Origin: Lacipirellula limnantheis
GTDB taxonomy: Bacteria; Planctomycetota; Planctomycetia; Pirellulales; Lacipirellulaceae
NCBI RefSeq assembly: GCF_007746075.1
Contig: NZ_CP036339.1
Coordinates: forward strand, 3,315,786 to 3,379,785
DNA length: 64,000 bases
Direction: 5' to 3'
In this document: one piece after another, positions 55,601 through 63,256 of the stretch
Numbering within the stretch: the first letter of the stretch is position 1
How the letters are laid out: the number at the start of each line of letters is the position of its first letter
Notes under the pieces: generated by a model
Databases searched by the model: none
The model's input: the letters and a program-made list of their open reading frames with translations, nothing else
Told to the model about the DNA's origin: nothing
Position numbers and translations under genes: made by a program

Positions 55601-57110
55601 AACTAATCATTTGCAGCGTGCCCGTTCCGGAAATGCTGCTGGCGCCGCCGAATTCCGTCGATCCCCCCAAAGCGAGAAAGCCCGTCGCCGTCAGATTGGC
55701 GGTAGCGGTCGTCGTCGTCGCGGGAAGCTGTAAGGTTCCGTCGTTGGCGTTGACGGAGCCGGTGACGATGACGCGACTGCCGCTGAGCGCCGACAAGCCG
55801 GCGTTGTTCTTGTTGAGGATTCCCCCCAGGGTCCACGCTCCGGCGGCGACGGAGACGCCCAAATCGGCGTTGTCGTTCACATTGACCGTGCCGCCGAATA
55901 CGTTGTCGGTCGTATCGATCTGATTGGCCACCACGCTGAACACGGCCGAGCCATTGACCGTCGTGTCGGCGGCGCCGTTGCCGTCCCAGTTGAAGTTGTC
56001 GGCGGCGTCGTTGATCGTGACATTGGCGTTGACGATAGTCTGTGAATTGACGTCGCTGGGAGCGTAGCCAGCGGCGGTCGTGATGCTGGTCACGCCGTTG
56101 AAGATGACCGTGCCGAAGTTCGTGAGCGACCCGGCGCTCATCGTGAAGGGGGCGTCGATCTGCAGCGTGCCGTCGGTGTCCGCGACGTTGATCGTGCCGC
56201 CCGTTTGCGTCAGGGTTCCGCCCTTGATGAAGGATGTGCCGGCCGGAATGGGGTCGACGCCCAGGCCGCCGGCGACGAAGCCATTGTTCACCGTGAGCGT
56301 GCCGGCGTTCAGGCCCCAGGCCGTCGAGACGTCGATCGTCGACTGGTGGGCCAGCGTCATGGCGCCGCCGAAGGCGTCGGCCAGCGTGCCGTTGACGTCG
56401 AGCGTCTGATTGCGATTGACGTTCACGACGCCTGCGTTGCCGGCGCCGTCGAGATCGATGAGCTGGAACGAGTTGTTGGTGTTGATCTGCAGCGTTCCCA
56501 CGGGCGGGGCGCCAAAGATGATGAGCGGCCGGGAGAGCGCCGTGATCGTGCCGTCGTTGGAGAGCACGGTGGTGAAGGCGAGCGGCGCGTCGACGTAACT
56601 GACGACGCCGTTGCCGATGAGCAATCCGCCGGCGTTAATGTCGAGCAGGGCCGTGCCGACCTCTTCGTCGAGGGCGAGCGTGCCGCCCTGCAGTTCGATG
56701 GCGCCGCCGTTGATGGTGACGTCGTCGGCTGTGAGCACCGAGGCGGCGCCGCCGATGAAGAGGTTCGTCCCCGCGCCTGTCGTCTGGACCAAGCCATCGA
56801 CGTCGAGGTCGAAACTGTTGAGGTCGAGGTCGATGCCCCCGGAGAGCGTCAGGCCGTTGATCGCGTTGTTCGAGCCGAGATCGACCGTGTTGGCGGTGTT
56901 GAAGATCGCCGTGTCGTCGGCGTCGGGTTCGTCGTTGGGGTTCCAGTTCGTCGCGGCGCCGGCGTCGACCCAGTCGACGTTACCGCCGATCCAGGTGCGG
57001 TCGAGCGACCAGCCGGTCGCCGCCGACAGGGCGACGGCGGCCGCCCCCAGACAACCAACCCCCCTGCGAAACCGGGCCGCGATGGAATTGCCGACAGAGC
57101 GACGCAACAT
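52611..57110 (-). CDS. Giant autotransporter-like repeat protein with dockerin-like segment and PEP-CTERM
   Basis: About 1499 residues from the ATG at 57110, chosen for AGAGG 8 nt upstream and a signal peptide (FRRGVGCLGAAAVALSAATG); an upstream ATG at 57143 lacks both. Residues 40-1330 are an unbroken series of right-handed beta-helix-type repeats rich in Asn, Asp, Thr and Gly, for example TLQINTNNSFQLIDLDGAGN and MVGGTADLDGNDAVGDFVNI, like planctomycete autotransporter-associated proteins. Then GQLFVELTGTLLNQFDRLAV, a dockerin-like pair (DFDDDGDVDLTDLSIWKSAF, GDANGDNITNGSDFLLWQQQ) and VPEPSAALLAGLTCFAIFQF. Unusually, 45 more residues follow the sorting signal. Likely a filamentous surface protein. 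Confidence 0.85.
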   Translation of the reverse strand: MLRRSVGNSIAARFRRGVGCLGAAAVALSAATGWSLDRTWIGGNVDWVDAGAATNWNPNDEPDADDTAIFNTANTVDLGSNNAINGLTLSGGIDLDLNSFDLDVDGLVQTTGAGTNLFIGGAASVLTADDVTINGGAIELQGGTLALDEEVGTALLDINAGGLLIGNGVVSYVDAPLAFTTVLSNDGTITALSRPLIIFGAPPVGTLQINTNNSFQLIDLDGAGNAGVVNVNRNQTLDVNGTLADAFGGAMTLAHQSTIDVSTAWGLNAGTLTVNNGFVAGGLGVDPIPAGTSFIKGGTLTQTGGTINVADTDGTLQIDAPFTMSAGSLTNFGTVIFNGVTSITTAAGYAPSDVNSQTIVNANVTINDAADNFNWDGNGAADTTVNGSAVFSVVANQIDTTDNVFGGTVNVNDNADLGVSVAAGAWTLGGILNKNNAGLSALSGSRVIVTGSVNANDGTLQLPATTTTATANLTATGFLALGGSTEFGGASSISGTGTLQMISSSTVTASTTIDVATFDWDGLGTATTHTINAGATFTINSAVMDNDGDMDDPLLLAGNLSQLVVNNTNGLNQWTMTGVTTGNASAVGTATIGGTSRMIVANVINVNGNTTISAPVTFNRAGLVADIDAGMTLDVTSSATTYVSGTIDGAGTFDPGISNIVTGDFTINADRFDFDGGTWTVQSGATLTFNSPTDYEPDSVTNSFESTITLNNGAIFASVADPTVVMNGTLNMNASGGFDAAEWQGDAIDIGNDAGLLDANLNVTGDGNANSQARFFAPVTFMSDADVDVPAGASLVFNRPVTFNSVNAANNAEFTGAGTMIFSDDVNVNEAATLNMVGGTADLDGNDAVGDFVNIDAPLTINAASLLNFGRVNGGGGVNTLDVNNSVGTGVLTVNLDSPTAEWTLNGPGAMNLVNDNAEATLLAGSDVNINGTLNITGDVRTTARLDITGTVNINTAGQPLRLAGGTMSDPNMLLGGTIGGAGILGADTGSALHGFGTINTDIDFDGASNLFADDGTLTITGAIVDVARIGTNDVDGVLNVVNAWNTLPASFVTLDGGAIKGGTMTIDNANAVSGFGTIASRVINNAGIRASGGTLVVQTAGNDNDWDGAANNASLHAQANSTLELRDNATFGFTGSVSTFSGGKVFANGFALDFNPGSGLFLNSNGTYESTSSTNLGGVVTTSAGPTSRIKVTNNFFLTFESTSSTTLDANLELQNNNIIVEAGATFAGAGALIIPNGSHWVGENGANINVLTVNEGSFRPGNFDGIGAVTLKDFQQTGTGQLFVELTGTLLNQFDRLAVTGVAQLDGYLNIDVDGAFVPALGNTFNIITAPSVLGQFDYYDVSGMPADLAFKVNYLANAVQLEVVTKPIFSADFDDDGDVDLTDLSIWKSAFNLNQLGDANGDNITNGSDFLLWQQQLGSKPTAVGAGAVVPEPSAALLAGLTCFAIFQFGCRERVPSASRGANRASGAHFPTQLSGVRRGAGGREFDCSQRTEFSA

Positions 57111-57143
57111 GGTGCAACCTCTTGATGTGATCACGAAGCGCAT

Positions 57144-57346
57144 GACGGCCGCGATGCCAGGGCTTACGCCGTGGGCTGGAACTGAGTTCCGGAACGGAAC
57201 TGGCCCCGACCTGGAGACGTGCCGCTACGCCATCCCGTCTCCGGCGGGAGACAGACAACTTGGGCAACCGACGGTGCGAAGATTGACAGCCGCCTCGACC
57301 ACGCTCCGAAGAAGACAGACTTGCCGAGCAGGCAAACCCGAGTGCC
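57144..57346. other. Leader region of the giant repeat-protein gene
   Basis: About 200 nt of 5' leader between the predicted promoter and the start. It contains GTTCCGGAAC-type inverted repeats near 57.19 kb but no element I can identify as a riboswitch. Confidence 0.35.
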
Positions 57347-57374
57347 AGTATAGCCATCCTCACGGGGGAAGCAA
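57347..57374 (-). promoter_or_regulatory. Putative sigma-70 promoter of the giant repeat-protein gene
   Basis: On the minus strand TTGCTT (57374-57369), 16-nt spacer, TATACT (57352-57347). It lies about 240 nt upstream of the start at 57110, implying a long leader. Confidence 0.45.
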
Positions 57375-57766
57375 GCAACCGGCTGCACGGGAACTATCGT
57401 AGAAGGGAGCGGCGACGGCCGCCGGGGCTGCCACGGCAGACGAGCGCTAAGGCCGGAGCCGGCCCCGAACGGCGGTGAGGATCCAGGGGCGAATGCGGTC
57501 ACCCAAACTAACGCAAAAGGCCCAACAACTCCAACGAAGTTGCGGGCCTTCATCAACGATGAACTCTCGCAGTCGAGCTAGTTTTCTGCGGGCGGGTCGG
57601 TCGACTACTTTTTCCGGTATCGTACACCTGAGGAGCCTGCGACAGCCGACGATTCTCCCCGCAGGACCGCGGCAATCTTTGAGGATCGCAATTCCGTGCA
57701 GAGAAATCCAGGCTTCAAGGGCGTGACCACGGCGTCCCTCCCGGTTCGTCCGCGCCGACCTCGCTC
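57375..57766. other. Intergenic region
   Basis: About 390 nt between the giant-gene promoter and the baeRF gene stop. Only proline- and arginine-rich shadow frames; no repeat or RNA recognised. Confidence 0.35.
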
Positions 57767-58852
57767 TCAGCGACCCGAGTAGTAAAGTTGCGCCGCAACT
57801 CCGCCGAATTCGTTGAGTCTCTGAGCTGCCTCGCCGTGCAAAAACTCAATCTCGCAATTGTTCAGCAGCGACTTGACTAGTATTTGGTCGAACTTGTCAG
57901 TATCAATCGGAACCGAGATGACGACTTTGCTGGCTTGGCCTTGCTCCAGCGCCAGCATGACGCCTTGGGTCTCCAGCACCGCCGTACCGCACGCATGTCT
58001 GCGGGAAACTAGTTCATTGACCAGTGCCAAGTCGTGCGCAAGTTCCTGCTGGTCGGCGATCTTCTTCACCGCTTCCGCGATCTCGTTGTTGGAACTTTCG
58101 AAAGCAATCGGCTCGATTGTGACCACCGAGGCGTAAACGGTCGCGTGAAGTGCGTTCTTCACGGCATGAGCCAGCTTGAGATTGCCGCCGAACACAATGT
58201 GTTCGATTTCTGAATCCGCGAGGAAATAGTCGTTGATCTCCTCGGCGGCTTCCTTCACGACGCGTCGCTCCGAGTCGAGATCGCGTCGATCGGAAGCCTG
58301 AGTTCGCGACGTCCGGCTTCCTGGGCGCAACGAAGTTCCCCCCGCGGCTCCCGTTTGAACTCGCACCTCATCCAAAGGCGCCGTAAGAAACACCTCCAAA
58401 ATCTTCGTTTCCTCTTCGGAGAAGAGCGCAACCATGTACTTCTTGTGGCTATCGAGCGCGAAGAGCAAAGGCTTAAGTTGCGGCGCGCCGTAAAACAACT
58501 TGGTCGGCATATTCACCGGGAGATCGACCGTCAAGAAATCTTCGTGATCGGTGAAGATGACGAGCGAACGCCCCTGCGGTTTGCTCTGCTGGAGATGGGA
58601 CATAATCTTCTCCTCCGTATCAGCCCATGTCCGTTTAGCTAGGCGTCCCACGATCGCATCAGGCCCGTGCTTTTCCTCAAGTCGCTTGGCCTCATTCTTC
58701 AGTTCGATTAGCCAAGCTGGTCTTTCGCGTCGATTGTCTTGGTCCGTCGAGTCGACGTCGACGTAGGCCGTGAGAATCGGAGTCTCTTCGTATCGGTGCT
58801 CGACAATAAATGTACGAAGGGAGTTTAGAATTCCCTGAATTGTCTGTTTCAT
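57767..58852 (-). CDS. Bacterial archaeo-eukaryotic release factor (baeRF10-type) protein
   Basis: 361 residues. The N-terminal part (TPILTAYVDVDS, WADTEEKIMSHLQQSKPQGR, LVIFTDHEDFLTVDLPVNMP) and middle part (LLFALDSHKKYMVALFSEEE, ILEVFL) form the baeRF core related to eRF1 domain 2. The C-terminal LVNELVSRRHACGTAVLETQ, and ILVKSLLNNCEIEFLHGEAA, resembles the eRF1 domain 3 / L7Ae fold of family 10. No GGQ peptide-release motif is seen. baeRF proteins are proposed ribosome-associated or stalled-ribosome factors; function here is inferred. GGAAAGG lies 10 nt before the ATG, and the ATG overlaps the stop of a small upstream frame (ATGA). Confidence 0.82.
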   Translation of the reverse strand: MKQTIQGILNSLRTFIVEHRYEETPILTAYVDVDSTDQDNRRERPAWLIELKNEAKRLEEKHGPDAIVGRLAKRTWADTEEKIMSHLQQSKPQGRSLVIFTDHEDFLTVDLPVNMPTKLFYGAPQLKPLLFALDSHKKYMVALFSEEETKILEVFLTAPLDEVRVQTGAAGGTSLRPGSRTSRTQASDRRDLDSERRVVKEAAEEINDYFLADSEIEHIVFGGNLKLAHAVKNALHATVYASVVTIEPIAFESSNNEIAEAVKKIADQQELAHDLALVNELVSRRHACGTAVLETQGVMLALEQGQASKVVISVPIDTDKFDQILVKSLLNNCEIEFLHGEAAQRLNEFGGVAAQLYYSGR

Positions 58853-59160
58853 ACGAATGTGACCTTTCCGGCAGGAGAATATTCGCTAGCTGATTTGGTT
58901 AAACGACGTCGTGCGTTTTGTGTTTCGGATGTCATACTCTCTGTTGCGAGCGCGTTGATGATACAGCAACCGCTGCTCACTCGACCAGCACTCCCTCGTT
59001 TTTCCCAGGGCTCAATTCTTGGATCCCAGGCGTCTTTGAATGATTCTTCGAAAGTGGCCGCTGGCGCGAAAAAGTCGGCAGGAAGATTCGGTTGCGAAGT
59101 CACCGGCCTGCCGCCATTAGCCTCCGTCGGGGCTGAGCTCGCAGTGGGAACGGGAATCAT
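58849..59160 (-). CDS. Possible small protein ahead of the baeRF gene
   Basis: A 103-residue frame (MIPVPTASSAPTEANGGRPV, later AFEES-like ATFEESFKDAWDPRIEPWEK) ending in an ATGA overlap with the baeRF start, an arrangement typical of translational coupling. A promoter-like TGCTACAAT lies 57 nt upstream. No family is recognised and the sequence is of low complexity at its ends, so it may merely be a long leader. Confidence 0.35.
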   Translation of the reverse strand: MIPVPTASSAPTEANGGRPVTSQPNLPADFFAPAATFEESFKDAWDPRIEPWEKRGSAGRVSSGCCIINALATESMTSETQNARRRLTKSASEYSPAGKVTFV

Positions 59161-59202
59161 TTAAGCAAGCCGCTCGCAATTCGAGTCACGAGCGAACATC
59201 GT

Positions 59203-59225
59203 TTCGCTGCGCGAAGATTGTAGCA
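59203..59225 (-). promoter_or_regulatory. Extended -10 box with adjacent palindrome upstream of the baeRF unit
   Basis: On the minus strand TGCTACAAT (hexamer 59222-59217) is followed at once by TTCGCGCAGCGAA (59215-59203), a perfect 5-bp-arm inverted repeat. The -10 sequence is the same 9-mer as in module copies B and C, but the palindrome and the spacing differ. Confidence 0.5.
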
Positions 59226-59633
59226 GTCGGAAGCTGCGTTAAAATTGGGCCTCGTGAAGTCGTCGGCGAGAGCCAACTGGTGCGTGGATGAGCCTCCGGC
59301 GGGAACTGGCGTCTGGAATGTTTGGATCCAGAGACGCAGTGCCGGGGGGACATTGATCTTGAACGGTCCAGCAGGAATGTCTGGTGACAGTTATCACGAC
59401 CTAGCTGTTGGACAGAATGTCCGGCGGCGAGCGCTCGATGCCTACGGCTGATACCCATGAGGTCGTCACGCCGCTGGCGAACAGAACGGCGCCGGAGACG
59501 ACGGCGCCAGCATGGCGGATCTTCTTCTAACGGATGTCGAGAATACGGTTAGTAATCTCGCCCAGCGGGCGATTGCGCCGAGAGTTGCTCTTCGAGCAGG
59601 GCCAATGATCAATTCCGGCCCGTTGATGCACCC
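59226..59633. other. Intergenic region, nothing recognised
   Basis: About 400 nt. A plus-strand frame of 68 codons (59245-59451) and a minus-strand shadow overlap here; neither resembles a known family nor has a ribosome-binding site. Confidence 0.35.
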
Positions 59634-59637
59634 AGCG

Positions 59638-59681
59638 AAAAAAGTAGCGTCGCGCGATGTGTGAACTTCGCGCGACGCTGC
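59638..59681 (-). terminator. Rho-independent terminator, minus strand
   Basis: Perfect 12-bp arms AGCGTCGCGCGA / TCGCGCGACGCT (59646-59657 and 59668-59679, 10-nt loop), followed on the minus strand by TTTTTT (59643-59638). It is the first strong terminator downstream of the Crp/Fnr gene and the small gene at 60142. Confidence 0.8.
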
Positions 59682-60141
59682 GACGGCGGTTGCCGCAGTC
59701 GGATGGCCGGTTCGGCGCTTGTGACCGCGTCTATGTTCAGTCTATCGTCTGTACGATACCGTACCACCACGACAATCCGCATTCGGCTTGGCCGATTACG
59801 CACTGTTAATCTGATCGGTTCCAAACCGGCAGAAAACCGGCAAGTTTTAACGGCGACGACTGCTAGCTAGCCGGCGTCGAGTCAAGCGGCTCAGCGCCCG
59901 GAATACGTGCGTCCTTCGTCCCGCGCGAGAGACTCGAGAAAATCACTCTCCCGTAATCGAGCCTCGATATTTTGCTGACGCGGGCCGGCGCCTTCGAGCG
60001 ATCATCAACATCGACTCGTTGAGCTTCGTGCTGCCAAGCGAAGACGTCAGTAACAGGGAAACGTTGGACATGAAAGATGCTTGCTCTGCGCACAGCGTGG
60101 ACGGAAGAGCGAAAATTGCATTGGGCTTATGCCCGATTCAG
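59682..60141. other. Region between small ORF and terminator
   Basis: About 460 nt. Includes a minus-strand frame at 59863-60093 (76 codons, GTG start, RASIFHVQRFPVTDVFAWQH) that could be a third gene of the Crp transcript but matches nothing known. Confidence 0.3.
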
Positions 60142-60381
60142 TTATTTTCTGTATCGCTCGCGTAGCGTGTTGGCCGCTCGCCGCAAGCCGTGGTCGTCCA
60201 GGAGCATCGCCAATGAATGTATTAGGTCCGGTTGGCGTCGCTTCGGCTTGACCTCATCGAGAATGTCGCCGGCTAAATTGAGAGCGGCGGCCTCGGTAAT
60301 ACTCCGCGCAGAAAAGATTGTTCCGCCTACATTGGCGGACGGACCTGGAGAGATCGCTTCTGGTTCACAGTCTTTCGACAT
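60142..60381 (-). CDS. Small hypothetical protein behind the Crp/Fnr gene
   Basis: 79 residues with an ATG start, 35 bp after the Crp/Fnr stop on the same strand. Sequence EAISPGPSANVGGTIFSARS, then AAALNLAGDILDEVKPKRRQ, DLIHSLAMLLDDHGLRRAAN and TLRERYRK predicts two amphipathic helices in the second half. No family recognised and no strong ribosome-binding site, but composition and position support a real gene cotranscribed with the regulator. The terminator at 59.64 kb would end this transcript. Confidence 0.5.
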   Translation of the reverse strand: MSKDCEPEAISPGPSANVGGTIFSARSITEAAALNLAGDILDEVKPKRRQPDLIHSLAMLLDDHGLRRAANTLRERYRK

Positions 60382-60416
60382 CGGCCAGCAAAAGAGGCGT
60401 GGTCGGCGATCACTGA

Positions 60417-61115
60417 CTAGTTAAGTGACTCGCAGTTCTTGATAAGCCAATAGCACTCGCAAACTCTCTCTTCCAATTGCTTCCGCTTCAGAATCGAAAT
60501 CGTGCCACGAACGGAACGAAGTAGCTCCAACTCCTGGAGTGGCAACAAAACTTCGGTGACGCTTGCGCGGCGGACTCCAAGCATCATCGCCAGGAACTCG
60601 TGACTTAGCTTGAGGTCATCCGCGCCGACGCGATCGTGGGTCATCAGTAGCCATCGGCAACAGCGCTGCTCGACGGTATGAAGTGCATTACATGCTATTC
60701 CCTGCATGCATTGAATGCGAAATGAATTCTCGTACTTCAGGACGTTCTCCCGAAGGCGAGAGTCTTCGCCCACGGCTTCACTGAAGCGTTCAATGCTGGT
60801 GCGGAATCCGGAGCCAGCCACTTGGACGAAGCACCGGAACGGAGAAGACCTTGCTCCCAGAAGCAGCTGAGAAGGAGAAACGCCTTCGCGGCCGAGCGTA
60901 CCAACTTCAATTGACTTGCCGCTTTCGAGCGTCGAAACGATTGACAGTAGCCCTGATTCCGGGAAATAGACGGCGTCGAAAGGCTGACTCGCCTCGTAGA
61001 TGGGGTAGTTGACAACTAACTCAACCGGGAGCAGCGACAGTCGCTTAACCGAAGCAACGGATAACCCAGCCAGAATGGCGTTATGAGATTCTGAATTCGT
61101 TTCATACGGTGCCAT
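60417..61115 (-). CDS. Crp/Fnr-family transcriptional regulator
   Basis: 232 residues from the ATG at 61115 (GCAGG upstream); a TTG at 61148 would add 11 residues. N-terminal cyclic-nucleotide-binding-like barrel: VYFPESGLLSIVSTLESGKS, then IEVGTLGREGVSPSQLLLGA. The dimerisation helix (NVLKYENSFRIQCMQGIACN) is followed by CRWLLMTHDRVGADDLKLSH and the helix-turn-helix EFLAMMLGVRRASVTEVLLP. The LSHEFLAxMLGVRRxSVTExLxxLQ signature marks a subgroup often found in stress islands. The arginine/serine cAMP-binding signature is not obvious and no FeS cysteine cluster is seen, so its signal is unknown. Confidence 0.88.
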   Translation of the reverse strand: MAPYETNSESHNAILAGLSVASVKRLSLLPVELVVNYPIYEASQPFDAVYFPESGLLSIVSTLESGKSIEVGTLGREGVSPSQLLLGARSSPFRCFVQVAGSGFRTSIERFSEAVGEDSRLRENVLKYENSFRIQCMQGIACNALHTVEQRCCRWLLMTHDRVGADDLKLSHEFLAMMLGVRRASVTEVLLPLQELELLRSVRGTISILKRKQLEERVCECYWLIKNCESLN

Positions 61116-61148
61116 TGGCCTGCGTACCTTGCGGAAAGGTCGGGCCAA

Positions 61149-61489
61149 CTGGAGGGCCAGAGCAGAAGTTCCGCTCCGCCTAATCTCGCGAGCTTGACGA
61201 TTCGAGGTTAATCGCCCGATTAACTTCGGGCGAACGTTGATGAGAACTCCGCCGTTAGGCGGCGGCCGCTTTCATCTGAATCGTCGTCTATTATACGACA
61301 TGCGGAAGACGTTCCCGCAAGCAAATTGGCAGAAGGAAGACTATCAAAGCGGCGCTTATCCGTCTGTCCGCTTCCGTACATAAGCTCCGGCGAACTGAGG
61401 GCGTTACGGATACCTCCTGCCTACACGTCAAAAGACGCCTTCTGCTCAGCAAAGGCCTGAACTCCGAGGAAACAGACTTCAAGGACCCC
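61149..61489. other. Intergenic region upstream of Crp/Fnr gene
   Basis: About 340 nt. TTATAC near 61.29 kb on the plus strand followed by an ATG frame of 27 codons (MRKTFPQANWQKEDYQSGAY) is the only gene-like hint. Otherwise nothing recognised. Confidence 0.3.
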
Positions 61490-61664
61490 TTGCCAGTTGA
61501 GGAACTAAAGCAGTTGCTGTCGTCGTTACAACGTCGGCTCCACGATATTGGCGTTACGGATGTCGCCTGTAGGGTTGTGCTCCCAAATCGTGGAGACATG
61601 CAGTGGATGACCGTGATTCAAATTGAAGCCATAGGAACTGAAGTCGAACCGCGATTGGAAACGA
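61490..61664 (+). other. Possible coding remnant preceding the small membrane protein
   Basis: A frame from TTG 61490 reads PVEELKQLLSSLQRRLHDIG, VTDVACRVVLPNRGDMQWM and TVIQIEAIGTEVEPRLETN. It is protein-like up to the ATG of the next frame and then turns into low-quality sequence, suggesting a broken gene or a missed frameshift. No family recognised. Confidence 0.3.
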
Positions 61665-61895
61665 ATGCGATTATCAAAACGATTCGCCCTGTCGAACTTG
61701 CTGCTTTTGATGCTCGTTGTGGCGTCGATTTGCGGTTTTGCACAATGGCGGCGGCTTCGTCTGAAGGCCGAAATAGTGGAAATCAACAAGCTAGGTAACG
61801 TCATGCTCACGATGCCGAGCAACTACATGCTTCAGACGCCGAGCAGATACAAAACAAGAACATTCACTACTTTAAGTTTGGAAGGGGACTTCTAG
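61665..61895 (+). CDS. Small single-pass membrane protein, possibly truncated
   Basis: 76 residues from an ATG with GGAA 5-8 nt upstream. A basic start (MRLSKRFALSN) leads into one membrane helix (LLLLMLVVASICGFAQW), then RRLRLKAEIVEINKLGNVML. Planctomycetes have many proteins starting with such a short basic-TM-WRRLRLKAE module followed by a longer cytoplasmic or periplasmic part. Here the frame stops soon, next to the DUF5060 debris, so it is likely the start of a gene that was cut. Confidence 0.4.
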   Translation: MRLSKRFALSNLLLLMLVVASICGFAQWRRLRLKAEIVEINKLGNVMLTMPSNYMLQTPSRYKTRTFTTLSLEGDF

Positions 61896-62010
61896 CCGAG
61901 CGTTTACCCCGACCATGTTGTGGTGTTTGGAAGAAAGGCTGACTGCGGCTGTGTATTTGCGTGTAGGGTGTATGCCGCAATCGAAGCTAGCGAATATCTG
62001 AAGAAACTTA

Positions 62011-62149
62011 CGCTCGGAAGTCTTGAAGCTGTCGGTCCGCAGCAAATCTTCCAGGATGAACTCGATCATCCCTCCCGAGAAATAGGTCGGCCAAGGCTTC
62101 TCGCAACGGTGACCAGCCGCGTCGTCCACTGGAGTGTGCGACGCCCGCC
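62011..62149 (-). pseudogene. 139-bp near-copy of part of the DUF5060/PL10 gene
   Basis: The minus strand reads HTPVDDAAGHRCEKPWPTYF, then SGGMIEFILEDLLRTDSFKT and SER. The intact gene at 46.1-49.0 kb reads HIPVDDAAGHRREKIWPTYF, SGGMIEFILEDLLRTDSFKT, AER at 47.61-47.75 kb. Compared base by base I count about 13 differences over 139 positions. Similarity ends abruptly on both sides. Confidence 0.85.
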
Positions 62150-62291
62150 TGGGGGTTGCGCGGAACGCCTCGCGCGCGATGACGTCTGTTGGGATGGTGG
62201 CCGACCTCCGGGCGGAGGCGCGGGGCCGCATGTTGGGGATGAGTCGCGTCGCGGCGTCTGCGGCGCCTAGCAACGCGGTCGCCTTGGCGCG

Positions 62292-63188
62292 TCACTTGCC
62301 CCTTGGCTCGACCCGCGCCGCCGCGAGGTCGTAGACGTCGCCCGCGAGGAGGGCATGCATCGTCAGGCCGTGCCCGCCCAGGCGGCCGTCCGGGGACTGG
62401 AAAACGCGGGCCTGCCGGGCGTCGTAGACGATGACCTGACCTTCGCCGAGGGCCTCGTACTTGCCGTCGGGCCGGAGGAGCATGGCCGTCGACTCGTCGA
62501 TGCCGACGCCGACGAGCTTTGGGTTCTGGAGGACGACGGCGATGAGTCGGTTGTGGCGTCGCCGCGCGACGAAGTGCTGGTCGATGACGGCGTCCTGGAC
62601 GAAGCCGAAGCCCTGGGCGTGCTCGACGTCGTCGGCGAGGATGACGTCCCAGTCGCCTTCGGCGCCACCCGTCTTCCGCTCGTTGCCGGTGATCATGAAC
62701 TGGCTCTGGACGGCCGCCCCGGCGCTCGTCCCGCCGATGACCGCGCCCTCCCCGTAGAGCTCGAGCATCCGCTGATGGACGGGCGTGTTGAGGAGAGCCG
62801 CGGTCAGGAGCGTCTGGTCGCCGCCGGAGAACCAGACGCCGCCCGCGCCGTCGAGGATCTTGTCGCTCCCCGGCTGGATGGCCTGTTCGTGCGTGAGGTT
62901 GTAGTACGCCACGTCCTTCGCGCCGTTGCGTTTGAACTCTGCGAGGAGCTCCGGGCCGACCTCGTCGGGGACGCTGCTGGCCATGGTGAAGATGACGATC
63001 CGGCCTGTGTCGTGGGTCTTGGCCAACTCGATGTAGCACTTCATGAGCGGCGCGTCGCGCTCGCCGCCGCCAATAATGAAGAGAGAACCCTTGGGCCGTG
63101 GGGCCGGCGCGGGCCGTGGCGCACACCCTGTGGCGACGATCGAGGTGACCAGGATGATCGAGAGGATGAGGGACGAGTCCTGGTTCAA
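62292..63188 (-). CDS. Cyanophycinase-like (peptidase S51) lipoprotein
   Basis: 298 residues, TTG start at 63188 with GGAGG 6 nt upstream. Signal peptide with lipobox IVATGC (Cys 22), so it is lipid-anchored. The S51 core follows: GSLFIIGGGERDAPLMKCYI, VIFTMASSVPDEVG, GVWFSGGDQTLLTAALLNTP and the nucleophile elbow GGTSAGAA with Ser 155. QDAVIDQHFVARRRHNRLIA and GVGIDESTAMLL are typical of cyanophycinases, which cleave the storage polymer cyanophycin or beta-aspartyl peptides; the actual substrate is uncertain because no cyanophycin synthetase gene is here. Third codon positions are markedly richer in G and C than in neighbouring genes, suggesting transfer. Promoter module copy D lies 69 nt upstream. 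Confidence 0.88.
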   Translation of the reverse strand: MNQDSSLILSIILVTSIVATGCAPRPAPAPRPKGSLFIIGGGERDAPLMKCYIELAKTHDTGRIVIFTMASSVPDEVGPELLAEFKRNGAKDVAYYNLTHEQAIQPGSDKILDGAGGVWFSGGDQTLLTAALLNTPVHQRMLELYGEGAVIGGTSAGAAVQSQFMITGNERKTGGAEGDWDVILADDVEHAQGFGFVQDAVIDQHFVARRRHNRLIAVVLQNPKLVGVGIDESTAMLLRPDGKYEALGEGQVIVYDARQARVFQSPDGRLGGHGLTMHALLAGDVYDLAAARVEPRGK

Positions 63189-63256
63189 GCTCTACCTCCG
63201 CAAGATGGGCGACGTGGCGAGCACTGTCTTACCCCGGCATTGTCGATATGGGTTGA

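Noticed and set aside
59806..59824. Plus-strand CTGATCGGTTCCAAACC resembling the module half-site
   Set aside because: Only the ATCGGTTCC core matches, the -10 spacing is wrong and no plus-strand gene follows.
62008..63126. 372-codon minus-strand frame overlapping the cyanophycinase-like gene
   Set aside because: Arg/Pro/Gly-rich shadow frame caused by high G+C; the other minus frame has a lipobox and S51 motifs.
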